A stretch of DNA of 64,000 bases, taken from NCBI RefSeq assembly GCF_002995805.1, contig NZ_PVXL01000078.1, positions 1 through 64,000 on the forward strand, given 5' to 3'. The notes under the pieces are model-generated. The model was not told the origin of the DNA, made no database searches, and was given only the letters and a program-made list of their open reading frames with translations. Below are positions 45,189 through 54,158 of this stretch, piece after piece (position 1 is the stretch's first letter; the number at the start of each line of letters is the position of its first letter). Both the position numbers and the translations under genes were made by a program. This stretch comes from Neomoorella stamsii (GTDB lineage Bacteria; Bacillota; DSM-521; Neomoorellales; Neomoorellaceae).

Positions 45189-46514
45189 TTAAAACCTCTC
45201 CCACACCTTCACCGCCAGTTCCCGGGCCCTGGCGGCAATGGCCGCCTCGTCCAGGTGCAAGAGCCGCCGCTCCCGCATGAGAACTTTACCGCCAATAACG
45301 GTCGTGTCCACCAGGCCGCCGTTAAAGCCAAAGAGGAGGTGGCCAAACCAGTTGGCCGCCGTAAGGGGGGTCGGCGCGTGGTAATCCACCAGGATGACAT
45401 CGGCGTAGGCGCCGGGCTCTAAGCGGCCCAGGGGATGGGGGAAGAACCGGGCCAGGATGCGGCGGTTATTCTCAAACACCATGGCCGGCACTTCACTCCA
45501 GCCGGCGTTGGGGTCGCCGGAGACAAGTTTGCGCAACACACTGGCTGTTTTGAGGGATTCAAACATATCGCTGGTATAGCCGTCGGTCCCCAGGCCAACC
45601 GTCACGCCGGCGGCCAGCATGTCGCCTACCGGGGCGCAGCCGACGGCATTGCCCATGTTGGATTCGGGGTTATGGACCACCAGGGTGCCGGTTTCCTTCA
45701 GGATGGCTATTTCCCTTTCGGTCACATGGACGCAGTGGGCGGCGATGGTCTCTGGTCCCAGGATGCGGTGGTCATACAAACGCTCCACCACCCGTTTACC
45801 CTCGCGTTCCAGGGCATCTTCTACGTCCTGGATGCCTTCGGCCACGTGGATGTGGAAGCCGCTGCCCACCTCGGCCGCTGCCTCCCGGCAGGCGGCCAGG
45901 GTGGCGTCGGAGAGGGTGAAGGAGGCGTGGAGGCCGAAGGTGGCGGTGATCAACCCTTCCTGGCCGCGGTATTTTTTAATGGCTGCCATATTCTCTTCAA
46001 TACCTTCCCGCATAATGGCCTCACCGTCGCGGTCCGAAACCTCGTAGGCTAGGCAGGTCCGGACGCCGGTTTCCCGGGCCGCCCGGGCGATCATCTCCAG
46101 GCTGCCGCGGACGGCGCGAGGGCTGGCATGATGGTCCAGAATGGTAGTGGTACCGCTCTTAATGCAGTCGACCAGAGGGATCAGGGCGCTGTAATAGACA
46201 TCCTCCAGGGTCAGGGCCTTGTCCAGGCGCCACCACAGCCGCTGCAGGATCTCCAGGAAATTGGTCGGCGGCGCGTCCTTCAGGGCCATGCCCCGGGCAA
46301 AGGTGCTGTACAGGTGCATGTGGGTATTGGTCATGCCGGGCATAATCACCATACCCCGGGCATCCAGCCATTCGGCCTCCGGGTAGCGTTGCTTCAATTC
46401 AGCCGTTGGGCCAACGGCAACTATCCGGTCACCGTCAATGGCCACCGCGCCTTCTTCCTGAAAGGGATTGCCCGGGTCCAGGGTCAACAGGCGGCCGTTA
46501 CCAATGAGGAGCAT
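45189..46514 (-). CDS. ssnA: SsnA-like amidohydrolase
   Basis: A 441-residue metal-dependent amidohydrolase of the guanine deaminase/chlorohydrolase group. Metal ligands are in MPGMTNTHMHLYSTFARG near 59, FHIHVAEG near 222, AAHCVHV near 258 and LGTDGYTSDMFE near 308. SsnA is linked to purine breakdown with YgfK and molybdenum hydroxylases; deamination of guanine or a later purine intermediate is likely. Encoded in the riboswitch-led operon. Confidence 0.88.
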   Translation of the reverse strand: MLLIGNGRLLTLDPGNPFQEEGAVAIDGDRIVAVGPTAELKQRYPEAEWLDARGMVIMPGMTNTHMHLYSTFARGMALKDAPPTNFLEILQRLWWRLDKALTLEDVYYSALIPLVDCIKSGTTTILDHHASPRAVRGSLEMIARAARETGVRTCLAYEVSDRDGEAIMREGIEENMAAIKKYRGQEGLITATFGLHASFTLSDATLAACREAAAEVGSGFHIHVAEGIQDVEDALEREGKRVVERLYDHRILGPETIAAHCVHVTEREIAILKETGTLVVHNPESNMGNAVGCAPVGDMLAAGVTVGLGTDGYTSDMFESLKTASVLRKLVSGDPNAGWSEVPAMVFENNRRILARFFPHPLGRLEPGAYADVILVDYHAPTPLTAANWFGHLLFGFNGGLVDTTVIGGKVLMRERRLLHLDEAAIAARARELAVKVWERF

Positions 46515-46546
46515 ACGTACACCTCCATAAAAGATATTGTACTTAA

Positions 46547-47008
46547 CTAATCTGCCAGCGCTTTTTCTACAGCTTTAATGATGTTCTGGTAACCGGTGCA
46601 GCGGCATAGATGACCGGACAATTCTCTTTTAATTTCTTCCCGCGTATATTTTTTACCGCTTTCTACCATGGCGGTTGCCGTAAGGACATAACCGGGCGTG
46701 CAGAAACCGCACTGGATGGCCCCCTCTTCAATAAAGGCTTTTTGTACCTTGGAAAGCTCCCCGCTTTTAGCTATACCTTCTATCGTGACGATATTTTTGC
46801 CATCGGCCCAAACAGCCAGGTAAATACACGAGTCAACCGGCATGCCGTCGATGAGAACCGTGCAGGCGCCGCATTCACCAACGCCACACCCTTTTTTAAC
46901 TCCAGTATATCCTAAACGGTTGCGCAAGACTTCAAGCAACGATTCACGAATGTCTACTTCCAGAGTTGCCTGTATCCCATTTACTGTAAAGGAAATTTTT
47001 TTAAGCAA
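46547..47008 (-). CDS. Molybdenum hydroxylase 2Fe-2S subunit (second copy)
   Basis: I chose TTG 47008 with GGGGTGAGG before it; an ATG at 47032 lies inside the preceding gene. About 153 residues. The plant-type cluster has [15 protein letters not shown] and the second cluster [10 protein letters not shown] and [12 protein letters not shown]. It overlaps the FAD gene at 47001 by a few bases, so the two belong together. Confidence 0.9.
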   Translation of the reverse strand: MLKKISFTVNGIQATLEVDIRESLLEVLRNRLGYTGVKKGCGVGECGACTVLIDGMPVDSCIYLAVWADGKNIVTIEGIAKSGELSKVQKAFIEEGAIQCGFCTPGYVLTATAMVESGKKYTREEIKRELSGHLCRCTGYQNIIKAVEKALAD

Positions 47009-47885
47009 TTTCCTCACCCCCCGCCTTGACAATAGCCGCTTTCAGCGCCCTCTGGGTAAGTTCCTCAACCAGGTGCTCCCTGTATTCTTTCGAAGCTCGC
47101 CAGGAGGTCCTTGCCTTTGTCGATTTAACTGCCAATTTTCCAATTTCCGCTATGGTTTCCCGGGAGATTGTTTTGCCTTTAGCAAAGGCTTCTGCTTCGC
47201 GACATCTTAAAGGAGTTGGGCCTGCAACCCCCAGTCCAATCCTGACATCTGCAAATATATTGCCTTCCCTTATTTGGCAGATCACCGCCACACCTAAAGT
47301 AGCGATATCCATTGCCTTGCGCATGGAAAATTTAATATAATGTCCACCATAGCCTTGATAGTCCTCAGGGGCAACTATTATTTCCGTAAGGATTTCCCCG
47401 GACTTTAAATCAACCTTGCCAGGACCCCGGTAGAATTCCTGGATGGGAACAACCCTCTCCCCCAGCTTGCTTTGTAGCTTTAACCTGGCATTAAGGGCAA
47501 ACAAGGTGGAAGCACTGTCGGCAGACGTGGCACCGTTGCAAATATTGCCGCCTATGGTAGCAACGTTGCGGATCTGCGGTCCCCCCATGGAAAGGGCAGC
47601 TTCTGCTAGAACAGGAATATTGTCTTTGATAACAGGAGCATTGACAACTTGAGTGAAAGTAGTTAACGGCCCGATTACGATAGTACCATCTTCAAGTTTA
47701 CGAATACCTTGCAAGGATTTTATTTTACGGATGCTGAGCAACTCTGCTTTTTCAATCTGGCCATGATGCATTTTAATCAAAACATCCGTGCCGCCCGCAA
47801 TGATGGTCAAGTTAGGATTAGCTGCCAGCAACTCGGTGGCTTCCTCTAATGTTGTCGCCTCATAGTATCCTTGAATGTTGTACAC
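47001..47885 (-). CDS. Molybdenum hydroxylase FAD-binding subunit (first copy)
   Basis: A 294-residue protein from GTG 47885. FAD motifs are [17 protein letters not shown] near 26 and [18 protein letters not shown] near 103, then [10 protein letters not shown]. It sits 17 bases after the Mo subunit and couples with the FeS subunit gene that follows. The sequence is less GC-rich than ssnA and the other FAD gene. Confidence 0.9.
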   Translation of the reverse strand: MYNIQGYYEATTLEEATELLAANPNLTIIAGGTDVLIKMHHGQIEKAELLSIRKIKSLQGIRKLEDGTIVIGPLTTFTQVVNAPVIKDNIPVLAEAALSMGGPQIRNVATIGGNICNGATSADSASTLFALNARLKLQSKLGERVVPIQEFYRGPGKVDLKSGEILTEIIVAPEDYQGYGGHYIKFSMRKAMDIATLGVAVICQIREGNIFADVRIGLGVAGPTPLRCREAEAFAKGKTISRETIAEIGKLAVKSTKARTSWRASKEYREHLVEELTQRALKAAIVKAGGEEIA

Positions 47886-47902
47886 CCATCCTCACCACCT
47901 TC

Positions 47903-50194
47903 CTATATTAAGCCGGCTTCCTTGAACTTTTCAAAGACCCGCTGGGGGTTCATGGGTAGCCTGTTAAAGGCCACGCCAGTCGCGTCTAAAACGGCATTGC
48001 GAATCGCCGGTGCCACGGGAATAGTCGGCGGCTCTCCTAAAGCCTTGCAACCAAAGGGGCTGGTGGGCTCAAAGGTTTCGACAAAAGCCACGCCAATATC
48101 CGGGATATCCATTATCGTTGGCATTTTATAGTCCAGCAAATTATTATTCAGGGGTTTGCCGGTTTTTTCGTCAAACAACATCTGTTCTGCCAGCGCATAG
48201 CCAATTCCCATGCCTACGCCGCCATGCACCTGTCCTTCTGCTAATTGGGGGTTGATAATTTTACCTGAATCATGCACATTATATATTTCCAGGACCTCTA
48301 TTTTTCCGGTTTTAAGGTCTACTTCAACTTCTGCAAAAGTAACACCAAAAACAAAGGCATTGATCCTGGCATTGTTGGACGTATCGCTTGTTATCGGTCT
48401 GGCAAAAACGGTATCATAATAAGTGTGCAAGGCCACTTCGGCAAGGGGCATGACAACTTCTCCCGAGTGTTTATAAACAATGTTTTGTTCCTTAATATCT
48501 AAGGCGTGGGCGGGTATATCGGTCATACCCCAGACAAAATCCAGGATTTTTTCTTTTACTTCTAATGCCGCTTTTGCCACCGCCATGCCGGTAATATAAG
48601 TCTGCCTGGAAGCATAGGCACCGGTGTCAAAAGGTGTAATATCTGTATCCTGGGTAGAAATGACATGCACCATATCTACGGGTATACCCAGGACTTCCGC
48701 CACCATCTGGGCAAAGACAGTATCGCTTCCTTGACCTATTTCGGTGGCACCGATTTGCAATTGGACGGAGCCGTCCTGGTTTAAAACAATTCTTGCTCCC
48801 GCCATTTCCAGTCCTACCGGATGGGTGCCGGAGGCGTAGCTGAAGCAGGCCATGCCTAATCCTCTGCGTTTCGTACCTGCTTGATTCTTATACCGCGCTT
48901 TTTTCTCATCCCATTTGATTAATTCTTTACCCTTTTCAATGCACTCGCGAATGCCGCAGCTCCTCACCGTGTTGCCATTCAAGGGATCTACATAGCCTTC
49001 ATGAACGAGATTTTTCATGCGGAATTCAAGAGGATCGATATTAAGCTTCCTGGCAATATTTTCTAAGTGGCTTTCCACGGCAAAGGTTATCTGGGGTGAA
49101 CCATAACCCCGCATGGCACCGGCAACGGGCAGGTTGGTATATACAGTTAATGGTTCGTATTTTAAGGCCTTCATGGGGTATAGAACCCTGAATTTGGAGC
49201 CCCCGGCCATTGCAATAGAATGTCCGTGGGAAGCATAGGCCCCGGTGTTGGAAATAGCCGCAATATGCATGCCGATTAGTTTCCCGTCTTTGGAAACGCC
49301 AGTTTTAATTTTATATTTAATGGCATGACGGGTGCGCGTATCGATCATGCACTCTTCCCGGGACAATTCCAGTCTTACCGGCCTACCACCCACGGCCAGG
49401 GTCATCAGGGCATTTAACGGTTCCAGGCAGACATCCTGCTTGCTGCCAAAGCCGCCGCCGACATAAGGCTTAATTACCCGTACCCTTCCCCAGGGGATAC
49501 CCAGAGCCTGGCCGACGATTCTTCTTACAATATGAGGAATCTGCGTGGAAGTTACAATCACAATCCGGCCATCGCTGTCAACATAAGCACAGGATACATG
49601 GTTTTCTAACTGGCAGTGCTGGACAATACTTGTTTCCAGTTCATCCTCAAAAATATAGTCAGCTTCCTGGAAAGCCTCTTCAATAGCGCCGATTTCATAG
49701 CCATGAGAACTAAGGATGTTTCTTTCACAGTCATCATGGATTAAAGGCGCGCCTTCCCGCATGGCAGCTTCCGGGGTGAGCAGCGGCTCCAGTACTTCAT
49801 ACTCTACCTCAATTAATTTCAGAGCCTCTGCGGCTGTCAACTCGTCTGTGGCCACTACTGCCGCAATAGCATCCCCCACAAAGCGTGCCTTGTTGGTTAA
49901 AATAGTCCGGTCTTCTTTATCCCTGTGCTTCGGGTCCAGGGCATAGGGATGCCCTGCCGTGGCAAATTTGATTTTCGGCACGTCTGCATAAGTCAAAACC
50001 GCTTCTACACCTGGCAGGGCCCTGGCTTTGCTGACATTGATGTTTTTAACTATGGCGTGAGCATAAGGACTTCTTAATATTGTGCCGACCAGCATGTCTC
50101 TTTCTATAAAATCGCCGGTATATTTTGCTTGCCCGGTAACTTTGGCAACAGCATCAACCCTGTTTATGCTTTTCCCAACTACTGTATAAGCCAT
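47903..50194 (-). CDS. Molybdenum hydroxylase (xanthine dehydrogenase family) catalytic subunit
   Basis: I chose ATG 50194, preceded by GGAGGGGGT; a longer frame from 50320 overlaps the FeS gene. About 763 residues. Molybdopterin contacts include YVGGGFGSKQD, AGAMRGYGSPQ, and ATEIGQGSDTVFAQ, and the C-terminal CKALGEPPTIPVAP holds the catalytic Glu. It hydroxylates a heterocycle such as xanthine or hypoxanthine, passing electrons to the FeS and FAD subunits. It is the only Mo subunit in an operon with two of each partner. Confidence 0.93.
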   Translation of the reverse strand: MAYTVVGKSINRVDAVAKVTGQAKYTGDFIERDMLVGTILRSPYAHAIVKNINVSKARALPGVEAVLTYADVPKIKFATAGHPYALDPKHRDKEDRTILTNKARFVGDAIAAVVATDELTAAEALKLIEVEYEVLEPLLTPEAAMREGAPLIHDDCERNILSSHGYEIGAIEEAFQEADYIFEDELETSIVQHCQLENHVSCAYVDSDGRIVIVTSTQIPHIVRRIVGQALGIPWGRVRVIKPYVGGGFGSKQDVCLEPLNALMTLAVGGRPVRLELSREECMIDTRTRHAIKYKIKTGVSKDGKLIGMHIAAISNTGAYASHGHSIAMAGGSKFRVLYPMKALKYEPLTVYTNLPVAGAMRGYGSPQITFAVESHLENIARKLNIDPLEFRMKNLVHEGYVDPLNGNTVRSCGIRECIEKGKELIKWDEKKARYKNQAGTKRRGLGMACFSYASGTHPVGLEMAGARIVLNQDGSVQLQIGATEIGQGSDTVFAQMVAEVLGIPVDMVHVISTQDTDITPFDTGAYASRQTYITGMAVAKAALEVKEKILDFVWGMTDIPAHALDIKEQNIVYKHSGEVVMPLAEVALHTYYDTVFARPITSDTSNNARINAFVFGVTFAEVEVDLKTGKIEVLEIYNVHDSGKIINPQLAEGQVHGGVGMGIGYALAEQMLFDEKTGKPLNNNLLDYKMPTIMDIPDIGVAFVETFEPTSPFGCKALGEPPTIPVAPAIRNAVLDATGVAFNRLPMNPQRVFEKFKEAGLI

Positions 50195-50238
50195 TTTACC
50201 CCCTCCGTAAATGGAAGTCAGATGCAGGATGTCGGAAG

Positions 50239-50730
50239 TCAGCGTGAGGGCGAACCGGCTATCATTGCTGCCGCCTTTTCTACGGCGGTGATAATTTTGG
50301 CATAGCCCGTGCAGCGGCATAAATTGCCCGACAGGGCGACCTTAATTTCCTCCCGGGTGGGATGGGGGTTCTGGTCCAGCAGGGCTTTGGCGCTCATAAT
50401 CATTCCCGGGGTACAGAAGCCGCACTGGACGGCACCCTCGCTGATAAAGGCCTCCTGTAAAGGATGGAGCCGGCCGTCAGGCGAGGCCAGGCCTTCGATG
50501 GTAAGCACCTCCGACCCTTCAGCCTTGGCGGCAGGAACCAGGCAGGAGTTGACCGCCTGGCCGTCCATGAGTACCGTGCAGGCACCGCATTCCCCTTTGC
50601 CGCATCCCTCCTTGGTACCGGTGAGGCTTAAGTATTCCCGCAGCAGTTCCAGCAGGGTAATGTCTGCCGGGGCCTCGACCTGGTACTCCTGGCCGTTGAC
50701 TTTTAGTTTAATCCTAGGCACTGGTTTCAA
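50239..50730 (-). CDS. Molybdenum hydroxylase 2Fe-2S subunit (first copy)
   Basis: A 163-residue protein, start TTG 50730 (or GTG 50721). Cluster motifs are [25 protein letters not shown] and NLCRCTGYAKI. First gene after the purine riboswitch. It is GC-rich, like ssnA and the last FAD gene. Forty-odd bases of a repetitive-looking spacer separate it from the Mo subunit. Confidence 0.92.
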   Translation of the reverse strand: MKPVPRIKLKVNGQEYQVEAPADITLLELLREYLSLTGTKEGCGKGECGACTVLMDGQAVNSCLVPAAKAEGSEVLTIEGLASPDGRLHPLQEAFISEGAVQCGFCTPGMIMSAKALLDQNPHPTREEIKVALSGNLCRCTGYAKIITAVEKAAAMIAGSPSR

Positions 50731-50794
50731 CCCACCCCCCTGATAAATTTATCCTCGCGGAAACAAATATAATAAAGAAACCAGCTGACGGTTA

Positions 50795-50864
50795 CCCTCG
50801 TAGTCGAGGTGATTCCGGTCACCTGGTAGAAACCCCCGGCCCCATCGCCGGGGTTATACGAGTT
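50795..50864 (-). promoter_or_regulatory. Purine riboswitch (guanine-type) before the molybdenum hydroxylase operon
   Basis: The minus strand shows CTCGTATAACCCC, GATGGGG, GTTTCTACCAGGTGACCGG and CGACTACGAGG. The specificity base is C, so guanine, hypoxanthine or xanthine is expected. The P3 arm (GGTGACCGGAATCACC) is the same as in the riboswitch at 22831. No strong terminator lies between it and the start at 50730. Confidence 0.92.
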
Positions 50865-50879
50865 CACTAAAGTTATATT

Positions 50880-51138
50880 CGGCAAAAGCAACTTAAATCC
50901 TGCTAACAATTTTATCTTTGCGCCGTGAACATGAAGTGTTAAGCTTTTGGGGAAGATTGGGGTGGGACATCACGGCTCAAAACACCTTCCGCCTACTACT
51001 CCGACTGTGAAGACATTATGAAGAAAATATGAAGAAAGTCTGAAAGATTGCATCCCTGTCTTGACATATACCCAGATAGGGTAATATGCTGGGAGTAGGC
51101 TTTTATCTTATTAACTTCCAAATCAGGAGGGATTGGGG
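50880..51138 (+). promoter_or_regulatory. TGAAGA repeat array and promoter before the small membrane protein
   Basis: Four units TGAAGA/TGAAGA/TGAAGA/TGAAAG start at 51008, 51019, 51030 and 51041, exactly 11 bases apart. A promoter follows with TTGACA at 51061 and TAATAT or TATGCT near 51082-51090. A palindrome TACCC-N5-GGGTA (51069-51083) lies within the promoter. The array suggests an OmpR-type response regulator, the palindrome a CsoR-type metal sensor (both inferred). Confidence 0.65.
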
Positions 51139-51396
51139 ATGAATCATAGAAAGCATGGCTTGTTAATGCTCCTGGGTTGTGGCCTGATGATGGTGGCCGT
51201 ATTTTTCTTACTGGCTCGCGGTACAGCTGCAAGTAGCAGCACTGCAGGTGGTAGTTGGGCCTGGCTGTTATTCTTACTTTGTCCCCTGATGCACCTTTTC
51301 ATGATGCGCGGTCATAATCATGGTGAATGTCAGCATGGGGAGCAAAAGGCCAACAGCAAAGATCAGCCTAAAGTAGGAAAAACCCAGGTAGAGTAA
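51139..51396 (+). CDS. Small His-rich membrane protein (DUF2933-like)
   Basis: From ATG 51139, with AGGAGG 8 bases upstream, 85 residues. Two hydrophobic segments (LLMLLGCGLMMVAVFFLLA and SWAWLLFLLCPLMHLFMM) are followed by HNHGECQHGE, a likely metal-binding tail. Small proteins of this kind are often found with copper and other metal resistance genes. Its promoter carries two operator types also found near the Lgt and CopA genes in this window. Confidence 0.65.
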   Translation: MNHRKHGLLMLLGCGLMMVAVFFLLARGTAASSSTAGGSWAWLLFLLCPLMHLFMMRGHNHGECQHGEQKANSKDQPKVGKTQVE

Positions 51397-51419
51397 AATA
51401 ATTAAGAAGAGCGGCTATT

Positions 51420-52655
51420 CTAAAAGCCGCTCCTGCCGGGTGAGAAATCAGCCAGGGCCTTGATGGCCAGCCAGGAAAGCAGGGCGCTGCCAATGGGCAG
51501 GCAATCTTCCTGGATATTAAACCGGGGATGATGCCAGGGGTAGGGAGTCTCTCCCGGTATGGCTGCCCCGAGGTTAAAATATACTGCCGGAACCTTTTCC
51601 GCATAGCGGGCAAAATCCTCGGCGCCCATGGAGGGGGCCGCCAGTTCGAAAACCTTTTCCGGCCCCAGGATTTCGCCGGCTGCCCGGCGAAACAGCTCCA
51701 TGAGCCTGGCATCGTTTATTAGCGGCGGGTAACCCCGCAGGTAATCCAGTTCAATCTCCGTCCCGCTGGCGGCCGCCACCCCGGCCAGGACCTGGCGCAT
51801 ACCCCTTTCCAGTTCCTGCCGGACAACCGGATTCAGGGCGCGGGTGGTACCGGTCATGGTTACCTCGGCGGCGATAATGTTTTCCTTCTCGCCGCCATGA
51901 ATAGTACCGATGGTGAGAACGGCCGGCTGCACCGGATCCATACGCCGGGAAATAATAGCCTGCAAAGCCAGAACGACCTGGGCGGCAGCGACGATGGCAT
52001 CGGCCCCCAGGTGGGGCGAAGCGCCGTGACTGGTGCGGCCTTTAATTTTAATGGTAAAGTTGTCGGCCGACGCCATGGCAGCCCCCGGGCGAATGCCCAC
52101 CGTACCCACCGGTAGATAAGAAGTGACGTGGAGGCCGAAAATGGCCTTCACCGGCGGGTTGTCCAGGACGCCCGCCTTTAATATCAGGGCGGCCCCGCCC
52201 GGCGGTAATTCTTCTCCGGGTTGAAAAATAAATACTACCGGCCCGGGGAGTTCCCGGCGACGTTCGGCTAGCAGTGCCGCCGCTCCTAAAACTACTGCCA
52301 TATGGGCATCATGGCCGCAACCGTGCATCCGGCCCGGGTAGCGGGAAGCATACTCCACCCCGGTGGCCTCCTGGATGGGCAGGGCATCCATATCGGCTCT
52401 CAGGGCTACGGCAGGGCCGTCTTTCACCCCCTCCAGCAACCCTACGACACCAGTGCCGGCGATCCCGGTTCTGACCTGTAGTCCCAGTTCCGCCAGAACG
52501 CCGGCCACCAGGGCAGCCGTCTCCCTTTCCGCAAAGCTCAGTTCCGGGCACTGGTGCAACTGCCGCCGCCAGGCCACCAGGCGAGGTTTGAGTGCTGCTG
52601 CGGCAGCCAGGAAATCATCGCTCTTTAAGTTGCTTTTTAGCATGCAGGGAGTCAC
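51420..52655 (-). CDS. M20-family amidohydrolase
   Basis: A 411-residue protein of the same group as the one at 32752: RRQLHQCPELSF near 30, ADMDALP near 88, HGCGHDAHMAVVL near 110, FQPGEELPPGG near 145, and YPWHHPRFNI near the C-terminus. It likely removes an acyl or aminoacyl group. It follows the ThiS-like gene by 66 bases on the same strand. Whether it takes part in sulfur metabolism is open. Confidence 0.87.
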   Translation of the reverse strand: MTPCMLKSNLKSDDFLAAAAALKPRLVAWRRQLHQCPELSFAERETAALVAGVLAELGLQVRTGIAGTGVVGLLEGVKDGPAVALRADMDALPIQEATGVEYASRYPGRMHGCGHDAHMAVVLGAAALLAERRRELPGPVVFIFQPGEELPPGGAALILKAGVLDNPPVKAIFGLHVTSYLPVGTVGIRPGAAMASADNFTIKIKGRTSHGASPHLGADAIVAAAQVVLALQAIISRRMDPVQPAVLTIGTIHGGEKENIIAAEVTMTGTTRALNPVVRQELERGMRQVLAGVAAASGTEIELDYLRGYPPLINDARLMELFRRAAGEILGPEKVFELAAPSMGAEDFARYAEKVPAVYFNLGAAIPGETPYPWHHPRFNIQEDCLPIGSALLSWLAIKALADFSPGRSGF

Positions 52656-52721
52656 CTTTGTTTCTTTTAATTACCCGCCTGCAGGCCTACAAGTGTCCTG
52701 GCAGGCCGGTTACCAGTCTAA

Positions 52722-52922
52722 TTATACTCCCCCGCCCATGTTTAATACAATTTCCACTTTATCGCCCTGCTGCAGGTTCTGATTATATTCCTCAGGCAAT
52801 AACAGCCGCCCGTTGACTTCAACGGCCACCGTCACGGGATTAAAATTAAGCTGTTCCACCAATTCCTTTACGGTAATACCTTCCGCCACCTCTTTTTCCT
52901 GCCGGTTTAAAATAATCGTCAC
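52722..52922 (-). CDS. ThiS/HcyS-like sulfur carrier protein
   Basis: A 66-residue ubiquitin-like protein. It begins MTIILNRQEKEV and ends NMGGGV. ThiS-type carriers end in Gly-Gly, which is adenylated and turned into a thiocarboxylate. Here one Val follows the glycines and would have to be removed, as reported for the HcyS carrier of homocysteine synthesis in Wolinella. The start overlaps the tusA-like stop as ATGA. Neighbouring genes for an E1-like activator, a sulfite reductase and a TusA protein fit a sulfur-assimilation carrier better than thiamine synthesis. Confidence 0.8.
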   Translation of the reverse strand: MTIILNRQEKEVAEGITVKELVEQLNFNPVTVAVEVNGRLLLPEEYNQNLQQGDKVEIVLNMGGGV

Positions 52923-53167
52923 TGGTCCTCTCCCCTTTCCACGAGTAATGAATAAATATTGGGGCCAACCTTTCTTACCTGGTGGATCTTATGGCCCTCT
53001 GATTTAAGGCTCCGGGGGACATTATTCAATGGCTCCCCTTCTGCCAGCAAAACCTCCAGGATTTCCCCGGGCTGCATCTCCTCCAGGGCTAGTTTGGTTT
53101 TCACAAAGGTTATGGGGCAGCAGTCCCCGGTAATGTCCAGGCGTTTCGTCGCTCTAATCTCCGCCAC
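52919..53167 (-). CDS. TusA-like sulfur transfer protein
   Basis: I chose GTG 53167, which follows GGGAGG by about 9 bases; a frame from 53203 has that site inside. About 82 residues. The family motif with the sulfur-carrying Cys reads LDITGDCCPITFVKTKLALE, with Cys-Pro. It would pass sulfur between the reductase and the carrier protein. Confidence 0.85.
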   Translation of the reverse strand: MAEIRATKRLDITGDCCPITFVKTKLALEEMQPGEILEVLLAEGEPLNNVPRSLKSEGHKIHQVRKVGPNIYSLLVERGEDQ

Positions 53168-53259
53168 CGGTAGCAACCTCCCTGTAATAGATGTCAGAGG
53201 CAAGAGGTCAGGAGCAGGAAAACGATCTGCAGCCGTCTTTTTCGTTACGCCTCTTGCTA

Positions 53260-54150
53260 TCAGCGTGCCATATTAGCCTTCTGCAACTCCTCACCTGGGC
53301 CGGGAAAAGAGACGAGTTGCCGGAACAATTCCGGTCCGAGACGTTTTATAGTATCGGCCAGGCGCTCCTGCCCTTTCCTTTTTTGTTCAAAAACCATTAA
53401 TATCGAATTAATTAAAGGGATTACCTCATTTTCCGGGACGAAATCAAACATCTTATACCCCAACTGGGGGCTGCTTCCCATTTTACCACCAGCGTAAACT
53501 ACAAATCCCCTGGCGGCCATTACCCAGGCATTGGTGGGACAGGAGGCTATGCAGGCCCCGTCGCCATAGCACTTTTGCCGGTTGATGGTTACCTTATCAT
53601 CAATGATTTTAATTGCTCCACCGGGGCAGATGGACTGGCACAACCCGCATAGGTTGCAGCGTTCGGCCACCAGTTCCGGGTAAACAATGCCCTGCAGGCC
53701 AACATCGTTTTCCCTGGGCTTGGTACAGGCATTGAAACATGCGGCGACGGCAATTTTAAATTTAACCGGTACTTCGCGGCCGAAAAAGGCCCGGTCTATT
53801 TTCTGGGCCATCTCCCGGGTATCAACAACGCCGTTGGGACAAACTTCCTTTCCCGGGCAGGCGACAATCGAACGTACGCGCGGGCCGCAGGCCCCCGGTA
53901 GCAGGTTCAGAGCCTTGATTTCTTCAATCAGTGCCTGGTAATCTTCCAGTCTTACGCCGGGTATTTCTACCCCCTGGCGGGTGGTCAAGTGGACTTCGCC
54001 CCGGCCATATTTAGCAGCAACCTTAGCAATATTCTCCAGGTCCCGCGCCGTTAAATGCCCGCCAATGGTCCGCAGCCGCATGAGAAAAAGGTCGGGGCTC
54101 TGCTGCTTGATAAAGCCGCCTTTTTTTAGTTCATGAAAGTCTAGTGTCAT
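53260..54150 (-). CDS. Siroheme sulfite/nitrite reductase-like protein with ferredoxin domain
   Basis: I chose ATG 54150, preceded by AAAGGTG; ATG 54171 overlaps the E1-like gene. About 296 residues. A siroheme-4Fe-4S site is formed by CPGKEVCPNG and CFNACTKPREND; two further 4Fe-4S motifs, CNLCGLCQSICPGG and CYGDGACIASCPTN, follow. The arrangement resembles AsrC-type anaerobic sulfite reductases, which make sulfide. Its context points to assimilation. Confidence 0.87.
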   Translation of the reverse strand: MTLDFHELKKGGFIKQQSPDLFLMRLRTIGGHLTARDLENIAKVAAKYGRGEVHLTTRQGVEIPGVRLEDYQALIEEIKALNLLPGACGPRVRSIVACPGKEVCPNGVVDTREMAQKIDRAFFGREVPVKFKIAVAACFNACTKPRENDVGLQGIVYPELVAERCNLCGLCQSICPGGAIKIIDDKVTINRQKCYGDGACIASCPTNAWVMAARGFVVYAGGKMGSSPQLGYKMFDFVPENEVIPLINSILMVFEQKRKGQERLADTIKRLGPELFRQLVSFPGPGEELQKANMAR

Positions 54151-54158
54151 AAGTGATT

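Noticed and set aside
50996-51060. The TGAAGA repeats as a CRISPR array
   Set aside because: Units are 6 bases with 5-base spacers; far too short, and no cas genes are present.
50996-51232. A 78-codon minus-strand frame over the TGAAGA array
   Set aside because: It overlaps the array, the promoter and the start of the small membrane protein gene; a chance frame.
52722-52922. Thiamine biosynthesis as the role of the ThiS-like protein
   Set aside because: No thiG, thiH or thiE nearby, and the tail has an extra Val; the neighbours are sulfur assimilation genes.
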